Assembly: GCF_030812315.1 (NCBI RefSeq) | Contig: NZ_JAUSSM010000002.1 | Location: 620,001-684,000, forward strand | Reading direction: 5' to 3' | Origin: Arthrobacter oryzae | GTDB lineage: Bacteria > Actinomycetota > Actinomycetes > Actinomycetales > Micrococcaceae | Length of the DNA stretch: 64,000 bases | In this document: piece by piece, positions 8,955 to 17,258 of the stretch | Numbering within the stretch: position 1 is the first letter of the stretch | Layout of the letters: every line of letters starts with the position of its first letter | Translations under genes and position numbers: made by a program | Notes under the pieces: generated by a model | What the model saw: the letters and a program-made list of their open reading frames with translations, nothing else | Database searches by the model: none | Told to the model about the DNA's origin: nothing

Positions 8955-9569
8955 TCAGTTGAATTCAGGCCGCTCGGTGCGGCTGCGCTTGATCTCGAAG
9001 AAGTGCGGGTACGCAGCCAGGGTCACCGCGGCGTCCCACAGGCGGCCGGCTTCCTCGCCCCGGGGAATGCGCGTCAGGACCGGACCAAAGAACGCCGTGC
9101 CGTTGAACGCCACTACCGGCGTTCCCACGTCCTGCCCCACGAGGGAGATGCCCTCGTCGTGGCTGGCGCGGAGCTGCTCGTCAAAGGTGTCCGAGGACGC
9201 CTCGGCTGCGAGCTCGGCCGGAAGGCCGCACTCCGCCAGGGCCTTGCTGATGACGACGCCGAAGTCCTTCTCGCCGCCGTCATGGATCAGGCTGCCCATG
9301 GCGTCATACAGGGGCTTGATGACCTGGTCGCCGTGCTGCTCCCGGGCGGCGATGATGACGCGGACGGGGCCCCAGGCCTTGTCCATCGCTTCGCGGTAGC
9401 CCGGGTCCAGCTCGCGGCCCTCATTCAGGACGGCAAGGCTCATGACGTGCCATTCGGTGTCGATGTCGCGGACTTCCTCCACTTCGCCCAGCCAGCGGGA
9501 AGTGATCCAGGCGAAGGGGCACAGGGGGTCGAACCAGAAGTCGGCTTTGCTCGCGGTGGTTTCAGGCAC
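8955..9569 (-). CDS. DsbA-like mycothiol-dependent nitroreductase homologue with CPFA active site
   Basis: A 204-residue thioredoxin-fold protein of the Rv2466c family. Shared landmarks are DFWFDPLCP near residue 12, AWITSRW, the HVMSLA and AWGPVR segments, the cis-proline region DVGTPVV, FFGPVL, IPRGEEAG and the PHFFEIKR end. In M. tuberculosis the family member uses mycothiol to reduce nitro compounds and has a CPWC redox motif. Here the motif reads CPFA, so the nucleophilic cysteine stays but the resolving cysteine is gone, which would force a monothiol mechanism. It faces the end of valS and lies upstream in the same direction as nothing obvious, since clpX ends on the same strand just upstream of its start. 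Confidence 0.88.
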   Translation of the reverse strand: MPETTASKADFWFDPLCPFAWITSRWLGEVEEVRDIDTEWHVMSLAVLNEGRELDPGYREAMDKAWGPVRVIIAAREQHGDQVIKPLYDAMGSLIHDGGEKDFGVVISKALAECGLPAELAAEASSDTFDEQLRASHDEGISLVGQDVGTPVVAFNGTAFFGPVLTRIPRGEEAGRLWDAAVTLAAYPHFFEIKRSRTERPEFN

Positions 9570-9637
9570 GGAAATCTCCTCGTAAAAGTCAGCAGGGTGT
9601 GGCGCGCACTAGGCACTCATCTACCAAGAGCAGAGAA

Positions 9638-10927
9638 CTAAGCGGATTTATTCCGGCGCTTCGCCACTACATCGTGGGCGATCATGGTGGGCTGGGCCTT
9701 CTTAGCCACCACGTCGGCGGTGATGACAACGCTGGCGATGTCATCACGGCTGGGAAGATCAAACATCACCGGAAGAAGCACTTCCTCCATGATGGCGCGG
9801 AGTCCGCGGGCGCCGGTGCCGCGCTCGAGTGCCTGGTCAGCGATCATGTCCAAAGCCGCGTCGTCGAACAGCAGCTCGACGCCATCCAGCTGGAACATCT
9901 TCTGGTACTGCTTCACCAGGGCGTTCTTAGGTGTGGACAAAATCTGTATCAAGGCGGGCCGGTCCAGGTTGGAGACCGTGGTGATGACGGGAAGCCTGCC
10001 GATGAATTCCGGGATCAGCCCGAACTTCAGCAGGTCCTCCGGCATGACCTCGCCGTAGGAGTCGGAGTTGTTCTTGACCTCGTTGAGCGGGGCGCCGAAG
10101 CCGATGCCCTTTCGGCCTGACCGGGAACCGATGATGTCCTCGAGGCCGGCGAACGCACCCGCAACGATGAACAGCACGTTGGTGGTGTCGATCTGGATGA
10201 ACTCCTGGTGCGGGTGCTTCCGGCCGCCCTGCGGGGGAACCGACGCCACAGTGCCTTCCAGGATCTTCAGCAGCGCCTGCTGCACGCCTTCACCGGAGAC
10301 ATCCCGGGTGATGGAAGGGTTCTCGCTCTTCCGGGAGATTTTGTCGATCTCGTCAATGTAGATGATGCCCTGTTCGGCCTTCTTGACGTCGTAGTCAGCG
10401 GCCTGGATGAGCTTCAGGAGGATGTTTTCGACGTCCTCGCCAACGTACCCGGCCTCCGTCAATGCCGTGGCGTCCGCGACGGCGAACGGGACGTTGAGGC
10501 GCCGGGCCAGGGTCTGCGCGAGGTAGGTCTTGCCACAACCGGTGGGGCCGATCAGGAGGATGTTCGACTTGGCGATCTCGACGTCGTCGTGATGGACGCC
10601 TTCGGCGAGGCTGCCGCTCTTGGGGGCATGGCCGGCCTGGATCCGCTTGTAATGGTTGTACACCGCGACGGCGAGGGAGCGCTTGGCCGGCTCCTGGCCG
10701 ATCACGTACTCCTGCAGGAAGTCGAAGATCTCGCGCGGCTTGGGCAGTTCGAAGCTGCCGAGATCCGCTACTTCCGCGAGCTCCTCTTCAATGATCTCGT
10801 TGCAGAGTTCAATGCACTCGTCGCAGATGTAGACGCCGGGCCCGGCAATGAGCTTTCGCACCTGCTTCTGGCTCTTTCCGCAGAAAGAGCACTTCAGCAG
10901 ATCCGTGCTCTCGCCAATCCGAGCCAT
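9638..10927 (-). CDS. clpX: ClpX, ATPase subunit of Clp protease
   Basis: AAA+ unfoldase that feeds tagged proteins into the ClpP chamber; 429 residues from ATG 10927. An extra 14-codon upstream extension is open but lacks support, and [18 protein letters not shown] is the standard start. The N-terminal zinc finger has CSFC and CDEC pairs. The Walker A motif GPTGCGKT is near residue 127, the pore loop GYVGED follows, the Walker B stretch IIYIDEIDK is near residue 189, and the IGF-type loop that docks on ClpP is visible as KGIGFGAP. It lies downstream of clpP2 with a hairpin terminator between, so it may have its own promoter in addition to read-through. Confidence 0.98.
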   Translation of the reverse strand: MARIGESTDLLKCSFCGKSQKQVRKLIAGPGVYICDECIELCNEIIEEELAEVADLGSFELPKPREIFDFLQEYVIGQEPAKRSLAVAVYNHYKRIQAGHAPKSGSLAEGVHHDDVEIAKSNILLIGPTGCGKTYLAQTLARRLNVPFAVADATALTEAGYVGEDVENILLKLIQAADYDVKKAEQGIIYIDEIDKISRKSENPSITRDVSGEGVQQALLKILEGTVASVPPQGGRKHPHQEFIQIDTTNVLFIVAGAFAGLEDIIGSRSGRKGIGFGAPLNEVKNNSDSYGEVMPEDLLKFGLIPEFIGRLPVITTVSNLDRPALIQILSTPKNALVKQYQKMFQLDGVELLFDDAALDMIADQALERGTGARGLRAIMEEVLLPVMFDLPSRDDIASVVITADVVAKKAQPTMIAHDVVAKRRNKSA

Positions 10928-11071
10928 ATGTGAACCCCTTAGTATCTTGCCGCTATCGCAGCACTGCACCGGTTGCTGGAATCACGGTGGGTCCGGAAGG
11001 TCCGGCCGTGACATGTTCCACTCTAGGTCACATTCGGCCTGAGGGGTGGAACCTTACGCGTTGAAAACGAA

Positions 11072-11108
11072 AGCCGGTGCGGTCCATTTTGTATGAACCG
11101 CACCGGCT
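11072..11108 (-). terminator. Hairpin terminator between clpP2 and clpX
   Basis: Perfect 12-bp arms AGCCGGTGCGGT (11072-11083) and ACCGCACCGGCT (11097-11108). On the minus strand the hairpin is followed by TTCGTTTTC. It lies just after clpP2 and would partly or fully separate clpP1P2 from clpX transcription. Confidence 0.75.
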
Positions 11109-11124
11109 CCGCGTGTAGTGCCAG

Positions 11125-11784
11125 TTACCTGGCGATCGCCTGCGGTTTGATCTTGCGGGAATCGAGGACCTGGTCGATGAGGCCGTAGGACATCGCCTCG
11201 GCGGCGGTCAGGATCTTGTCGCGCTCGATGTCGTTGTTGACCTGCTCGGAGGTCCGGCCGGAGTGCTTGGCCAGCGTGTCTTCGAGCCAGGACCGCATGC
11301 GCATGACTTCCGCTGCCTGGATCTCAAGGTCCGAGGCCTGGCCGCCCTGGCCGCCGGACAACGCCGGCTGGTGGATCAGCACGCGTGCGTTGGGCAGTGC
11401 CAGCCGCTTGCCCGGCGTGCCGGCTGCGAGCAGGACGGCCGCGGCGCTTGCCGCCTGGCCCAGGCACACAGTCTGGATCTCGGGACGGATGTACTGCATG
11501 GTGTCGTAGATGGCCGTCATGGCGGTGAAGGAACCGCCCGGCGAGTTGATGTACAGGGTGATGTCGCGGTCCGGGTCTGTGGACTCGAGCACCAGCAGCT
11601 GTGCCATGACGTCGTCAGCGGAGGCGTCGTCCACCTGGACACCGAGGAAGATGATCCGGTCCTCGAAGAGCTTGGTGTACGGGTCCTGGCGCTTGAAGCC
11701 GTAAGGGGTACGCTCCTCGAACTGCGGCAGCACATAACGGCTGGTGGGCAAGTTCCCGGCAGACGATCCGAAATCGTAGTTCAT
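11125..11784 (-). CDS. clpP2: ClpP2, proteolytic subunit of Clp protease
   Basis: Serine peptidase subunit; in Actinobacteria ClpP2 forms a mixed double ring with ClpP1. Catalytic serine in GQAASAAAV near residue 113, histidine in VLIHQP near residue 135 and aspartate in ERDKI near residue 186. The [14 protein letters not shown] and VDDASADD segments match ClpP2 rather than ClpP1. I choose ATG 11784 (MNYDFG) because AGGAG lies 8 bases upstream; ATG 11790 is only 2 bases from it, and 11805 is the upstream limit. The stop of clpP1 is 38 bases upstream, so the two are co-transcribed. About 219 residues. Confidence 0.95.
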   Translation of the reverse strand: MNYDFGSSAGNLPTSRYVLPQFEERTPYGFKRQDPYTKLFEDRIIFLGVQVDDASADDVMAQLLVLESTDPDRDITLYINSPGGSFTAMTAIYDTMQYIRPEIQTVCLGQAASAAAVLLAAGTPGKRLALPNARVLIHQPALSGGQGGQASDLEIQAAEVMRMRSWLEDTLAKHSGRTSEQVNNDIERDKILTAAEAMSYGLIDQVLDSRKIKPQAIAR

Positions 11785-11822
11785 GTTCATTTCTCCTGGA
11801 ATCATTTCTGTCTTCGTGCCGG

Positions 11823-12461
11823 TTAGTTTTCCGAGCCGCTGGCGTTTTGTGTTCCGCCGCCGCCGGCCACAGATCCCGCGTGCGCGGCGATCTTGTCGAA
11901 GAAGCCGTAGTCGAGGGCTTCAGGAGCCGTAAACCACTTGTCGCGGTCGTTGTCCTTGAGGATGGTATCGACCGTCTGCCCGGTCTGGTCGGCGGTGAGT
12001 TCCGCCATGACCTTCTTCATGTGCAGGATGAGCTCGGCCTGGATCTTGATGTCCGAGGCCGTGCCGCCGATGCCGCCGGACGGCTGGTGCATCAGGATAC
12101 GGGCGTTCGGGGTGGCGTAGCGCTTGCCCTTGGTGCCCGAGGACAGCAGGAACTGGCCCATGGACGCCGCGAGCCCGGTGGCGACCGTTACGACGTCGTT
12201 GGGGATGAACTGCATGGTGTCGTAGATTGCCATGCCGGCGGTAACGGAGCCGCCCGGAGAGTTGATGTAAAGGTAGATGTCCTTATCGGGGTTCTCCGCT
12301 GAGAGCAGCAGCAACTGCGAGCAGATCGCGTTGGCATTCTCATCGCGGACCTCGGAGCCGAGCCAGATGATGCGCTCTTTCAGCAGGCGGTTGTAGATGT
12401 AGTTGTCCTGGGCTGCCGGATCGACAGTTGCCATCCGGGGGGCCCCTGCTTGCTGTGACAT
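11823..12461 (-). CDS. clpP1: ClpP1, proteolytic subunit of Clp protease
   Basis: First of two clpP genes, 212 residues. Catalytic serine in GLAASMGQF near residue 99, histidine in ILMHQP near residue 123 and aspartate in NDRD near residue 172. The C-terminus carries a glycine- and serine-rich tail ([11 protein letters not shown]). ATG 12461 has GAGAGG about 9 bases upstream. tig lies upstream on the same strand but a strong terminator separates them, and a ClgR-like motif about 110 bases upstream suggests stress-linked control. With ClpP2 it should form the ClpP1P2 peptidase that works with ClpX. Confidence 0.95.
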   Translation of the reverse strand: MSQQAGAPRMATVDPAAQDNYIYNRLLKERIIWLGSEVRDENANAICSQLLLLSAENPDKDIYLYINSPGGSVTAGMAIYDTMQFIPNDVVTVATGLAASMGQFLLSSGTKGKRYATPNARILMHQPSGGIGGTASDIKIQAELILHMKKVMAELTADQTGQTVDTILKDNDRDKWFTAPEALDYGFFDKIAAHAGSVAGGGGTQNASGSEN

Positions 12462-12570
12462 ATGTACTTACCTCTCGCTGGCGACGGTGACGTCACGGAA
12501 CGACATCACTGAAAATCACTACTTGGACACTAACCCGTTTCACGGCCGTTTTGTTCTCACGCATCGCGCT

Positions 12571-12584
12571 GTTCGCTGACGGCG
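12571..12584 (-). promoter_or_regulatory. Candidate ClgR operator upstream of clpP1
   Basis: The plus strand reads GTTCGC-TGACG-GCG, which fits the motif GTTCGC-N5-GCG described for ClgR, the activator of clp genes in Streptomyces. It lies about 110 bases upstream of clpP1 in the tig-clpP1 gap, a plausible activator position. The regulator gene itself is not in the window. Confidence 0.6.
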
Positions 12585-12632
12585 CACGATTGCCGCAGTG
12601 GCGCCGGGTCGCAGCGATTCCGCCTTAAACGG

Positions 12633-12664
12633 AGAAGCCCCCGGATCGGGGATCCGGGGGCTTC
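12633..12664 (-). terminator. Terminator after tig
   Basis: Perfect 14-bp arms GAAGCCCCCGGATC (12633-12646) and GATCCGGGGGCTTC (12651-12664) with a 4-base loop, followed on the minus strand by TCCGTTT. It lies 29 bases beyond the tig stop codon and separates tig from clpP1. Confidence 0.85.
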
Positions 12665-12693
12665 CGTGCAGTGCCTATCAGAGCAAATTCGTG

Positions 12694-14091
12694 TTAGAAC
12701 TTCACTGCTGCGGGGTCGTCGCTCGGGGCGGTTTCCTCGGCGGCAGCTTCGCTGTCAGCTGCCGTAGCGTCCTCGGCCTCGGCCGCAGGGACTTCTTCGC
12801 CGCCGGGGCGGACGAAGTCGCTCAGGTCAACCTTGTTGCCTTCGGAGTCGGTAACCTCGGCCTGGCCCAGCACTACGGCCAGGGCCTTGCGGCGGCGGAC
12901 CTCGGAAACCATCATCGGAACCTGGCCCGACTGATCGATGATCTGGGCGAACTGGTTCGGGTCCATGCCGTACTGGCCGGCAGTGGTCACGATGTAGTCG
13001 ATCAGCTCGTTCTGGCTGACACCGACCTCTTCCTTGTCGGCGATGGCGTCAAGGATGATCTCGTTCTGGAAGGCACGCTCGGTGTTGGCCTTGACCTCGG
13101 CGCGGTGCTCCTCGGTGTCGTGCTCGCCTTCACCGTGGGAGTTCTCGGCCTTGAAGTGCTGCTCCAGCTGCTCTTCAACGACGGAAGCAGGGACGGGGAC
13201 CTCAACGAGCTCAACGAGCTTGTCCAGGACCTTGTCACGTGCCTCAACACCCTGCTCGACAACCTTGGATTCGGCAGCCTGCTTGGCGAGGTCCGCACGC
13301 AGTTCGGACAGCGTGTCGAACTCGGATGCCAGCTGGGCGAAGTCGTCGTCGGCCTCAGGAAGCTCGCGCTCCTTGACGGACTTGACCACTACCTTGACCT
13401 GCGCGGCTTCACCGGCGTGGTCGCCGCCCACGAGGGTGGTCTCGAAGATGGCGTCCTCGTCGGCGCTGAGGCCGGTGACGGCCTCATCGAGGCCTTCGAG
13501 CATGGTGCCGGCGCCGACCTGGTAGGACAGGCCGGAGGCGGAGTCAACTTCGGCGCCGTCGATCGAGGCGGTGATGTCGATGGTCAGGAAATCGCTGTCG
13601 GCGGCCGGGCGGTCCACGGACTTCAGCGTGCCGAAGCGGCCACGGAGTTCGTCGAGTGCCTTGTCAACGTCTGCCTCGGAAGACTCGGCAGCGGCAACCT
13701 CGACCTTGATGCCGGCGTAGTCCGGCAGTTCGATCTCGGGACGGATGTCGACTTCAGCGTGGAACTTGAGTTCGCCGTCGGTCGCGGTGGGGTCCGGAAC
13801 CTCGGTGATTTCAACCTCGGGGCGGCTCAGCGGGCGGATTCCAGTTTCCTGGACAGCTTCCTGGTACCAGCCGTTGAGGCCTTCGTTGATGGCCGTCTCC
13901 AGCACGTAGCCGCGGCCAACGCGCTGGTCGATCAGCTTTGCGGGGACCTTGCCCTTGCGGAAGCCAGGGACCTGGATCTGCGAAGCAACAGTCTTGTATG
14001 CCTCTTCGATGCTGGGCTTCAATTCCTCAAAGGGGACCTCAACATTGAGCTTGACCCGCGTGGGGGTGAGGTTCTCGACAGCGCTCTTCAC
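12694..14091 (-). CDS. tig: Trigger factor, ribosome-bound chaperone and peptidyl-prolyl isomerase
   Basis: Cytoplasmic chaperone that meets nascent chains at the ribosome exit; 465 residues. The N-terminal ribosome-binding domain includes the GFRKGKVP signature near residue 44. A central FKBP-type domain covers roughly residues 160-245 ([14 protein letters not shown] onwards), and a helical substrate-binding domain follows. The C-terminus is an acidic alanine/glutamate-rich tail ending in AAVKF, common in actinobacterial trigger factors. The start is GTG at 14091 with AGGAG about 11 bases upstream. The order tig-clpP1-clpP2-clpX is shared with mycobacteria. Confidence 0.97.
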   Translation of the reverse strand: MKSAVENLTPTRVKLNVEVPFEELKPSIEEAYKTVASQIQVPGFRKGKVPAKLIDQRVGRGYVLETAINEGLNGWYQEAVQETGIRPLSRPEVEITEVPDPTATDGELKFHAEVDIRPEIELPDYAGIKVEVAAAESSEADVDKALDELRGRFGTLKSVDRPAADSDFLTIDITASIDGAEVDSASGLSYQVGAGTMLEGLDEAVTGLSADEDAIFETTLVGGDHAGEAAQVKVVVKSVKERELPEADDDFAQLASEFDTLSELRADLAKQAAESKVVEQGVEARDKVLDKLVELVEVPVPASVVEEQLEQHFKAENSHGEGEHDTEEHRAEVKANTERAFQNEIILDAIADKEEVGVSQNELIDYIVTTAGQYGMDPNQFAQIIDQSGQVPMMVSEVRRRKALAVVLGQAEVTDSEGNKVDLSDFVRPGGEEVPAAEAEDATAADSEAAAEETAPSDDPAAVKF

Positions 14092-14158
14092 AGTCTAAGT
14101 ACTCCTGGTTTTTGTGGGATGGGGTTCTGCAAACGCAACGATCTGACAAGCTGCAGAG

Positions 14159-14233
14159 TCGGGGTGACAGGATTTGAACCTGCGACTTCCTGCTCCCAAA
14201 GCAGGCGCTCTAGCCAAGCTGAGCTACACCCCG
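14159..14233 (-). tRNA. tRNA-Pro (UGG)
   Basis: Acceptor arms CGGGGTG and CACCCCG, D-arm GCTC/GAGC, anticodon stem CCTGC/GCAGG with loop TTTGGGA giving anticodon TGG, and a T-arm with GGTTCAAATCC. No CCA is encoded after the discriminator A. Confidence 0.95.
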
Positions 14234-14401
14234 TAAGTGCACAGAACAGTCTACGGTGATAACGGCCGGATATGCACATTTGACACTGGGGCCCTGAATT
14301 AGGTTTAGTTATATCCGGCTCGAGCAGCCGACCGGAAGAAATGCATCACCGGCTCTTGCGATCACTGGCAGGTGATCAGCAGCAGCCAGGATCATGATCC
14401 C

Positions 14402-14475
14402 GGGGACGTAGCTTAATGGTAAAGCCTCAGTCTTCCAAACTGATTACGCGGGTTCGATTCCCGTCGTCCCCTCCA
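14402..14475 (+). tRNA. tRNA-Gly (UCC)
   Basis: Acceptor arms GGGGACG and CGTCCCC, anticodon stem TCAGT/ACTGA with loop CTTCCAA giving anticodon TCC, and a T-arm with GGTTCGATTCC. The CCA end is encoded in the DNA (14473-14475), unlike the other tRNA genes here. Confidence 0.95.
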
Positions 14476-14486
14476 GGACACAAGCA

Positions 14487-14532
14487 GGACAACAAGAAAA
14501 GCCCCTCTTCGGAGGGGCTTTTCTTGTTGTCC
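14487..14532. terminator. Bidirectional terminator between tRNA-Gly and the nei-type gene
   Basis: Perfect 21-bp inverted repeat: arms 14487-14507 and 14512-14532 around a TTCG loop. A run of A on one arm and T on the other gives U-rich tails in both directions. It lies between converging genes. Confidence 0.9.
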
Positions 14533-14559
14533 CAGCAACTGTGTCCGGGAAATCTTGCG

Positions 14560-15486
14560 TCAGGTCCGCCGCTGGCACACGGGGCACCAATAGAGCTTGC
14601 GCGCACCAAGGTCCGTGAGCGCCACCGCGGTTCCGCAGTCGCGGCAGTCGAGGCCGTGCCGCCGGTAAACGAAATGCGACTCGTCCGGTGCCGGCAGCCC
14701 GGCGGCGGCGTCGGTCCAGTAGCTCTGCGGCGTGGTGATGATCCTGCCGTCGCGGACGCCGTCCGACATCATGGCGACCGTGTCCTCCCACAGTTCCCCT
14801 GCCGCCGCCGCGTCCAGCGAGCGGCCGGGCAGCCAGGGATCGAGTCCCTGGCGGAACAGCAGTTCCGCGCGGTAGACGTTCCCGACGCCGGCAATGACCT
14901 TCTGGTCCATCAGCAGCGCAGCGAGCGGCGTCCTCCGTGCCCGCACGCCGGCGACGAAGCCTTCCTTGTTCCCGGCAAGGTTGCGCAGCGGGTCCGGACC
15001 CAGCCGGGCCAGGACGGCGTCGGCCTCGGCCTCCGTGATGGCATGGCACGTGGTGGCGCCCCTGAGGTCGGCCCAGCCGTGGGCACCGGCAAGCCGGACT
15101 CGGACGGCACCGACGGGCGCCGGCGGCCCTGCGTACGCGGAAGCACCGTCGGAGGCGAAAGCAGCGGTGGCTGCCGCGCCGTCGTCGAACACTTCCCGTT
15201 CCCCCACCTTCCGGGGCGCGCCGATGCTGGACGCGCCCTGGAACGTGGCGTCGCCGCCGAAGTCCCAGGCGCCGTAGAGGCCCAGGTGCACATGCAGGAC
15301 GAGCCCATGGTCGAAATGCAGGAACAGGTGCTTGCCGTGGGCCACAATGCCCTCCATGGTGCGGCCGTCCAGCAGCGCCGCGCCGTCAGTGAACCGGCCC
15401 TGCGGACTGGAAACGGCGAGGCGCTGGCCGGAAAATACGTCCGAAAACTGCCGTGCCAGCCGGTGGACCGAATGCCCCTCCGGCAC
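14560..15486 (-). CDS. nei: Fpg/Nei-family DNA glycosylase/AP lyase
   Basis: Base excision repair enzyme of 308 residues that removes oxidised bases and nicks the site. The N-terminus MPEGHS carries the catalytic proline and glutamate; GKHLF contains the conserved lysine region, and KVIAGVGNVYRAE is the helix-two-turn-helix signature. The C-terminal zinc finger has YRRHGLDCRDC and YWCPVC. The MPEGH start is typical of the Nei branch (M. tuberculosis Nei1 sits in the same place) rather than MutM. The start is GTG and shares one base with the rpiB stop codon (TAGTG), so it should be translated by coupling to rpiB. Exact base preference is unknown. Confidence 0.92.
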   Translation of the reverse strand: MPEGHSVHRLARQFSDVFSGQRLAVSSPQGRFTDGAALLDGRTMEGIVAHGKHLFLHFDHGLVLHVHLGLYGAWDFGGDATFQGASSIGAPRKVGEREVFDDGAAATAAFASDGASAYAGPPAPVGAVRVRLAGAHGWADLRGATTCHAITEAEADAVLARLGPDPLRNLAGNKEGFVAGVRARRTPLAALLMDQKVIAGVGNVYRAELLFRQGLDPWLPGRSLDAAAAGELWEDTVAMMSDGVRDGRIITTPQSYWTDAAAGLPAPDESHFVYRRHGLDCRDCGTAVALTDLGARKLYWCPVCQRRT

Positions 15487-15980
15487 TAGGCGATAACCTC
15501 GCCGGTGTTCTCGTAGGCAGCGATCTTGCCGATGCGGCGGACGTGGCGTTCATCGTTGCTAAACGGTTCCTGCAGGAATGCCTCGATGATTTCCGTTGCT
15601 TCGCCCACGCTGTGCTGGCGCCCGCCGACTGCAACGACGTTGGCGTCGTTGTGCTCGCGGGCCAGTGTTGCGGTGGACAGGTTCCAGGCCAGCGCAGCCC
15701 GGACGCCCTTGACCTTGTTGGCGGCAATCTGCTCGCCGTTGCCCGAGCCGCCGAGAACGATACCGAGGGCGTGTACGCCGGCAGCCTGGTCCGCCACGAC
15801 GGCGAGCGCTGCGTTGATGCAGAAGGACGGGTAGTCGTCCAGGGCGTCGTAGACCTTGGGTCCGTGGTCCACCACGTCGTAGCCCTTGGCCGTGAGGTGG
15901 GCCACCAGGTGGGCGCTGAGTTCCATACCGGCGTGGTCGGTGGCGATGTGGACGCGCGGAAAGTCGGAAGATGTGGTCAC
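15486..15980 (-). CDS. rpiB: Ribose-5-phosphate isomerase B
   Basis: Interconverts ribose 5-phosphate and ribulose 5-phosphate in the pentose phosphate pathway; 164 residues. Conserved motifs: IATDHAG near residue 12, GSGNGEQIAANK near residue 80 and HNDANVVAVGGR near residue 112. GNGEQ places it with the mycobacterial RpiB type, in which a glutamate takes the role of the catalytic cysteine of E. coli RpiB. The stop codon overlaps the start of the downstream glycosylase gene by one base. The same pairing exists in mycobacteria. Confidence 0.96.
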   Translation of the reverse strand: MTTSSDFPRVHIATDHAGMELSAHLVAHLTAKGYDVVDHGPKVYDALDDYPSFCINAALAVVADQAAGVHALGIVLGGSGNGEQIAANKVKGVRAALAWNLSTATLAREHNDANVVAVGGRQHSVGEATEIIEAFLQEPFSNDERHVRRIGKIAAYENTGEVIA

Positions 15981-16120
15981 GGCAGTGTCCGTTCAGTCAT
16001 AAGCACCGGTAGGCTTCCGGGCTGCTTCGGGGGTCGGGTCCAAGCGTACTAGGACGCGGGCGTCAGGTGCCTGCAGTGAACACTCTGCGGACGTCAGGGC
16101 CGCAAAGTCAGGACTGGACA

Positions 16121-17122
16121 TCAGGGCTGGGGCGGGCGCTTCTCCCCGCGGGCCCGTGCGGCCACCCGGGACAGGACAGCTGCCACCCTTTCGGCGGAGT
16201 CGGTGCTGCCGCCGCTGACGGCCACCATTTTGCCGTCCGCACGGTTGACGACGACGGCGGGGCCGCTGCTGACCAGCATGGCCGTGGTTCCGCCGTGGTG
16301 CCGGTAGCCCCATCCGCCGTAGTCTGCGGCCCGGACGTCCGCGGGTGCGGCCGAGGAGATGGCCGATGCCGGAACCTCCATCACGCGGACGAATCCTGCG
16401 ACGAAAACCCGCAGGCCGCTCCGGTCGACGCTGATCCGGGCCACGAGGAAGGCAGCTGCCAGCACGGCCAGGACGACCAACAGGGCACCCAGCCACGGGA
16501 CGGCGATGGAGATCAGGGCTGCCGGGAAAAGCGAGGCGACGCCCAGCATCACGAACACCGAACTGCGCGCATGTACCCACAGCCGCACGGAATCGGTCGC
16601 CAGCTCGGGGTCGAGTTCGCGTTCCAGCGCCGCCTGCAGGGCGCGGTCATCGTCCACGGACCACTGTTCGTCGGCTTTGAAGACAAAGCCCACGATGACG
16701 CCGAGCGCCAGGGCCGCCCCGCTCCCGAGGGCGATCACCGTCATGTCGACCTGCGCCTCGCGGACGTCGGCGATGCCCGCCTGGCCCACCAGCACGGCAG
16801 CCAGGGCCGCAGTGACAAACAGGCTGATGCTGAGGCCGGCGCCCATCATGATGCGCCGCATTACAGCGGGACGGCTCAAAGGAACGGCCTGTCCCAGGGC
16901 CAGCCAGCCCACCGCAGCGATGATCAGGCCGCCGAACGCCGCGAAGGAAGAGAAAGGCGCAAACCCGGCCGGGCCGGCGTCGGACCAGCGCACCGCCATG
17001 GGGTCCGGTACGTCCTGCCGGAGCAAGAGTGCGCAAACGACGAAAGCGGCGGCCAGCAGCACGGGGAAACCCAAGGCGAACCGTAGTGCCTTGGCGTCCA
17101 CCGAATCCCTGATCTTTCCCAT
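16121..17122 (-). CDS. DUF1648-domain membrane protein
   Basis: A 333-residue integral membrane protein of unknown function. The N-terminal part has a hydrophobic segment followed by DVPDPMAVRWSDAGPAGF, which fits the DUF1648 pattern. About six hydrophobic segments follow: four in the first 150 residues and two around residues 190-225 (VFVMLGVASLFPAAL, LLVVLAVLAAAFLV). The C-terminal 100 residues are soluble and include GWGYRHHGGTTAMLVSSG, similar to soluble domains in other actinobacterial DUF1648 proteins. It is divergent from pepN and upstream of rpiB, with about 140 bases between. No catalytic motif is visible. Confidence 0.75.
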   Translation of the reverse strand: MGKIRDSVDAKALRFALGFPVLLAAAFVVCALLLRQDVPDPMAVRWSDAGPAGFAPFSSFAAFGGLIIAAVGWLALGQAVPLSRPAVMRRIMMGAGLSISLFVTAALAAVLVGQAGIADVREAQVDMTVIALGSGAALALGVIVGFVFKADEQWSVDDDRALQAALERELDPELATDSVRLWVHARSSVFVMLGVASLFPAALISIAVPWLGALLVVLAVLAAAFLVARISVDRSGLRVFVAGFVRVMEVPASAISSAAPADVRAADYGGWGYRHHGGTTAMLVSSGPAVVVNRADGKMVAVSGGSTDSAERVAAVLSRVAARARGEKRPPQP

Positions 17123-17258
17123 ACCCCAACGCTACTCCGCGCCGACGCCATGTGATCCGCCTAACTTGCCAACGGGCAATGAAGTGAAAGAATAATTTCA
17201 CAGTGTCGGCGATGACTGTTGCCGGCCGGTAACCGCAACCCTTTCTGGAGGCCCCACC

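Noticed and set aside
12598..14259. 553-codon plus-strand frame opposite tig
   Set aside because: Mirror frame of tig; it also runs through the tRNA-Pro gene, which is not protein-coding.
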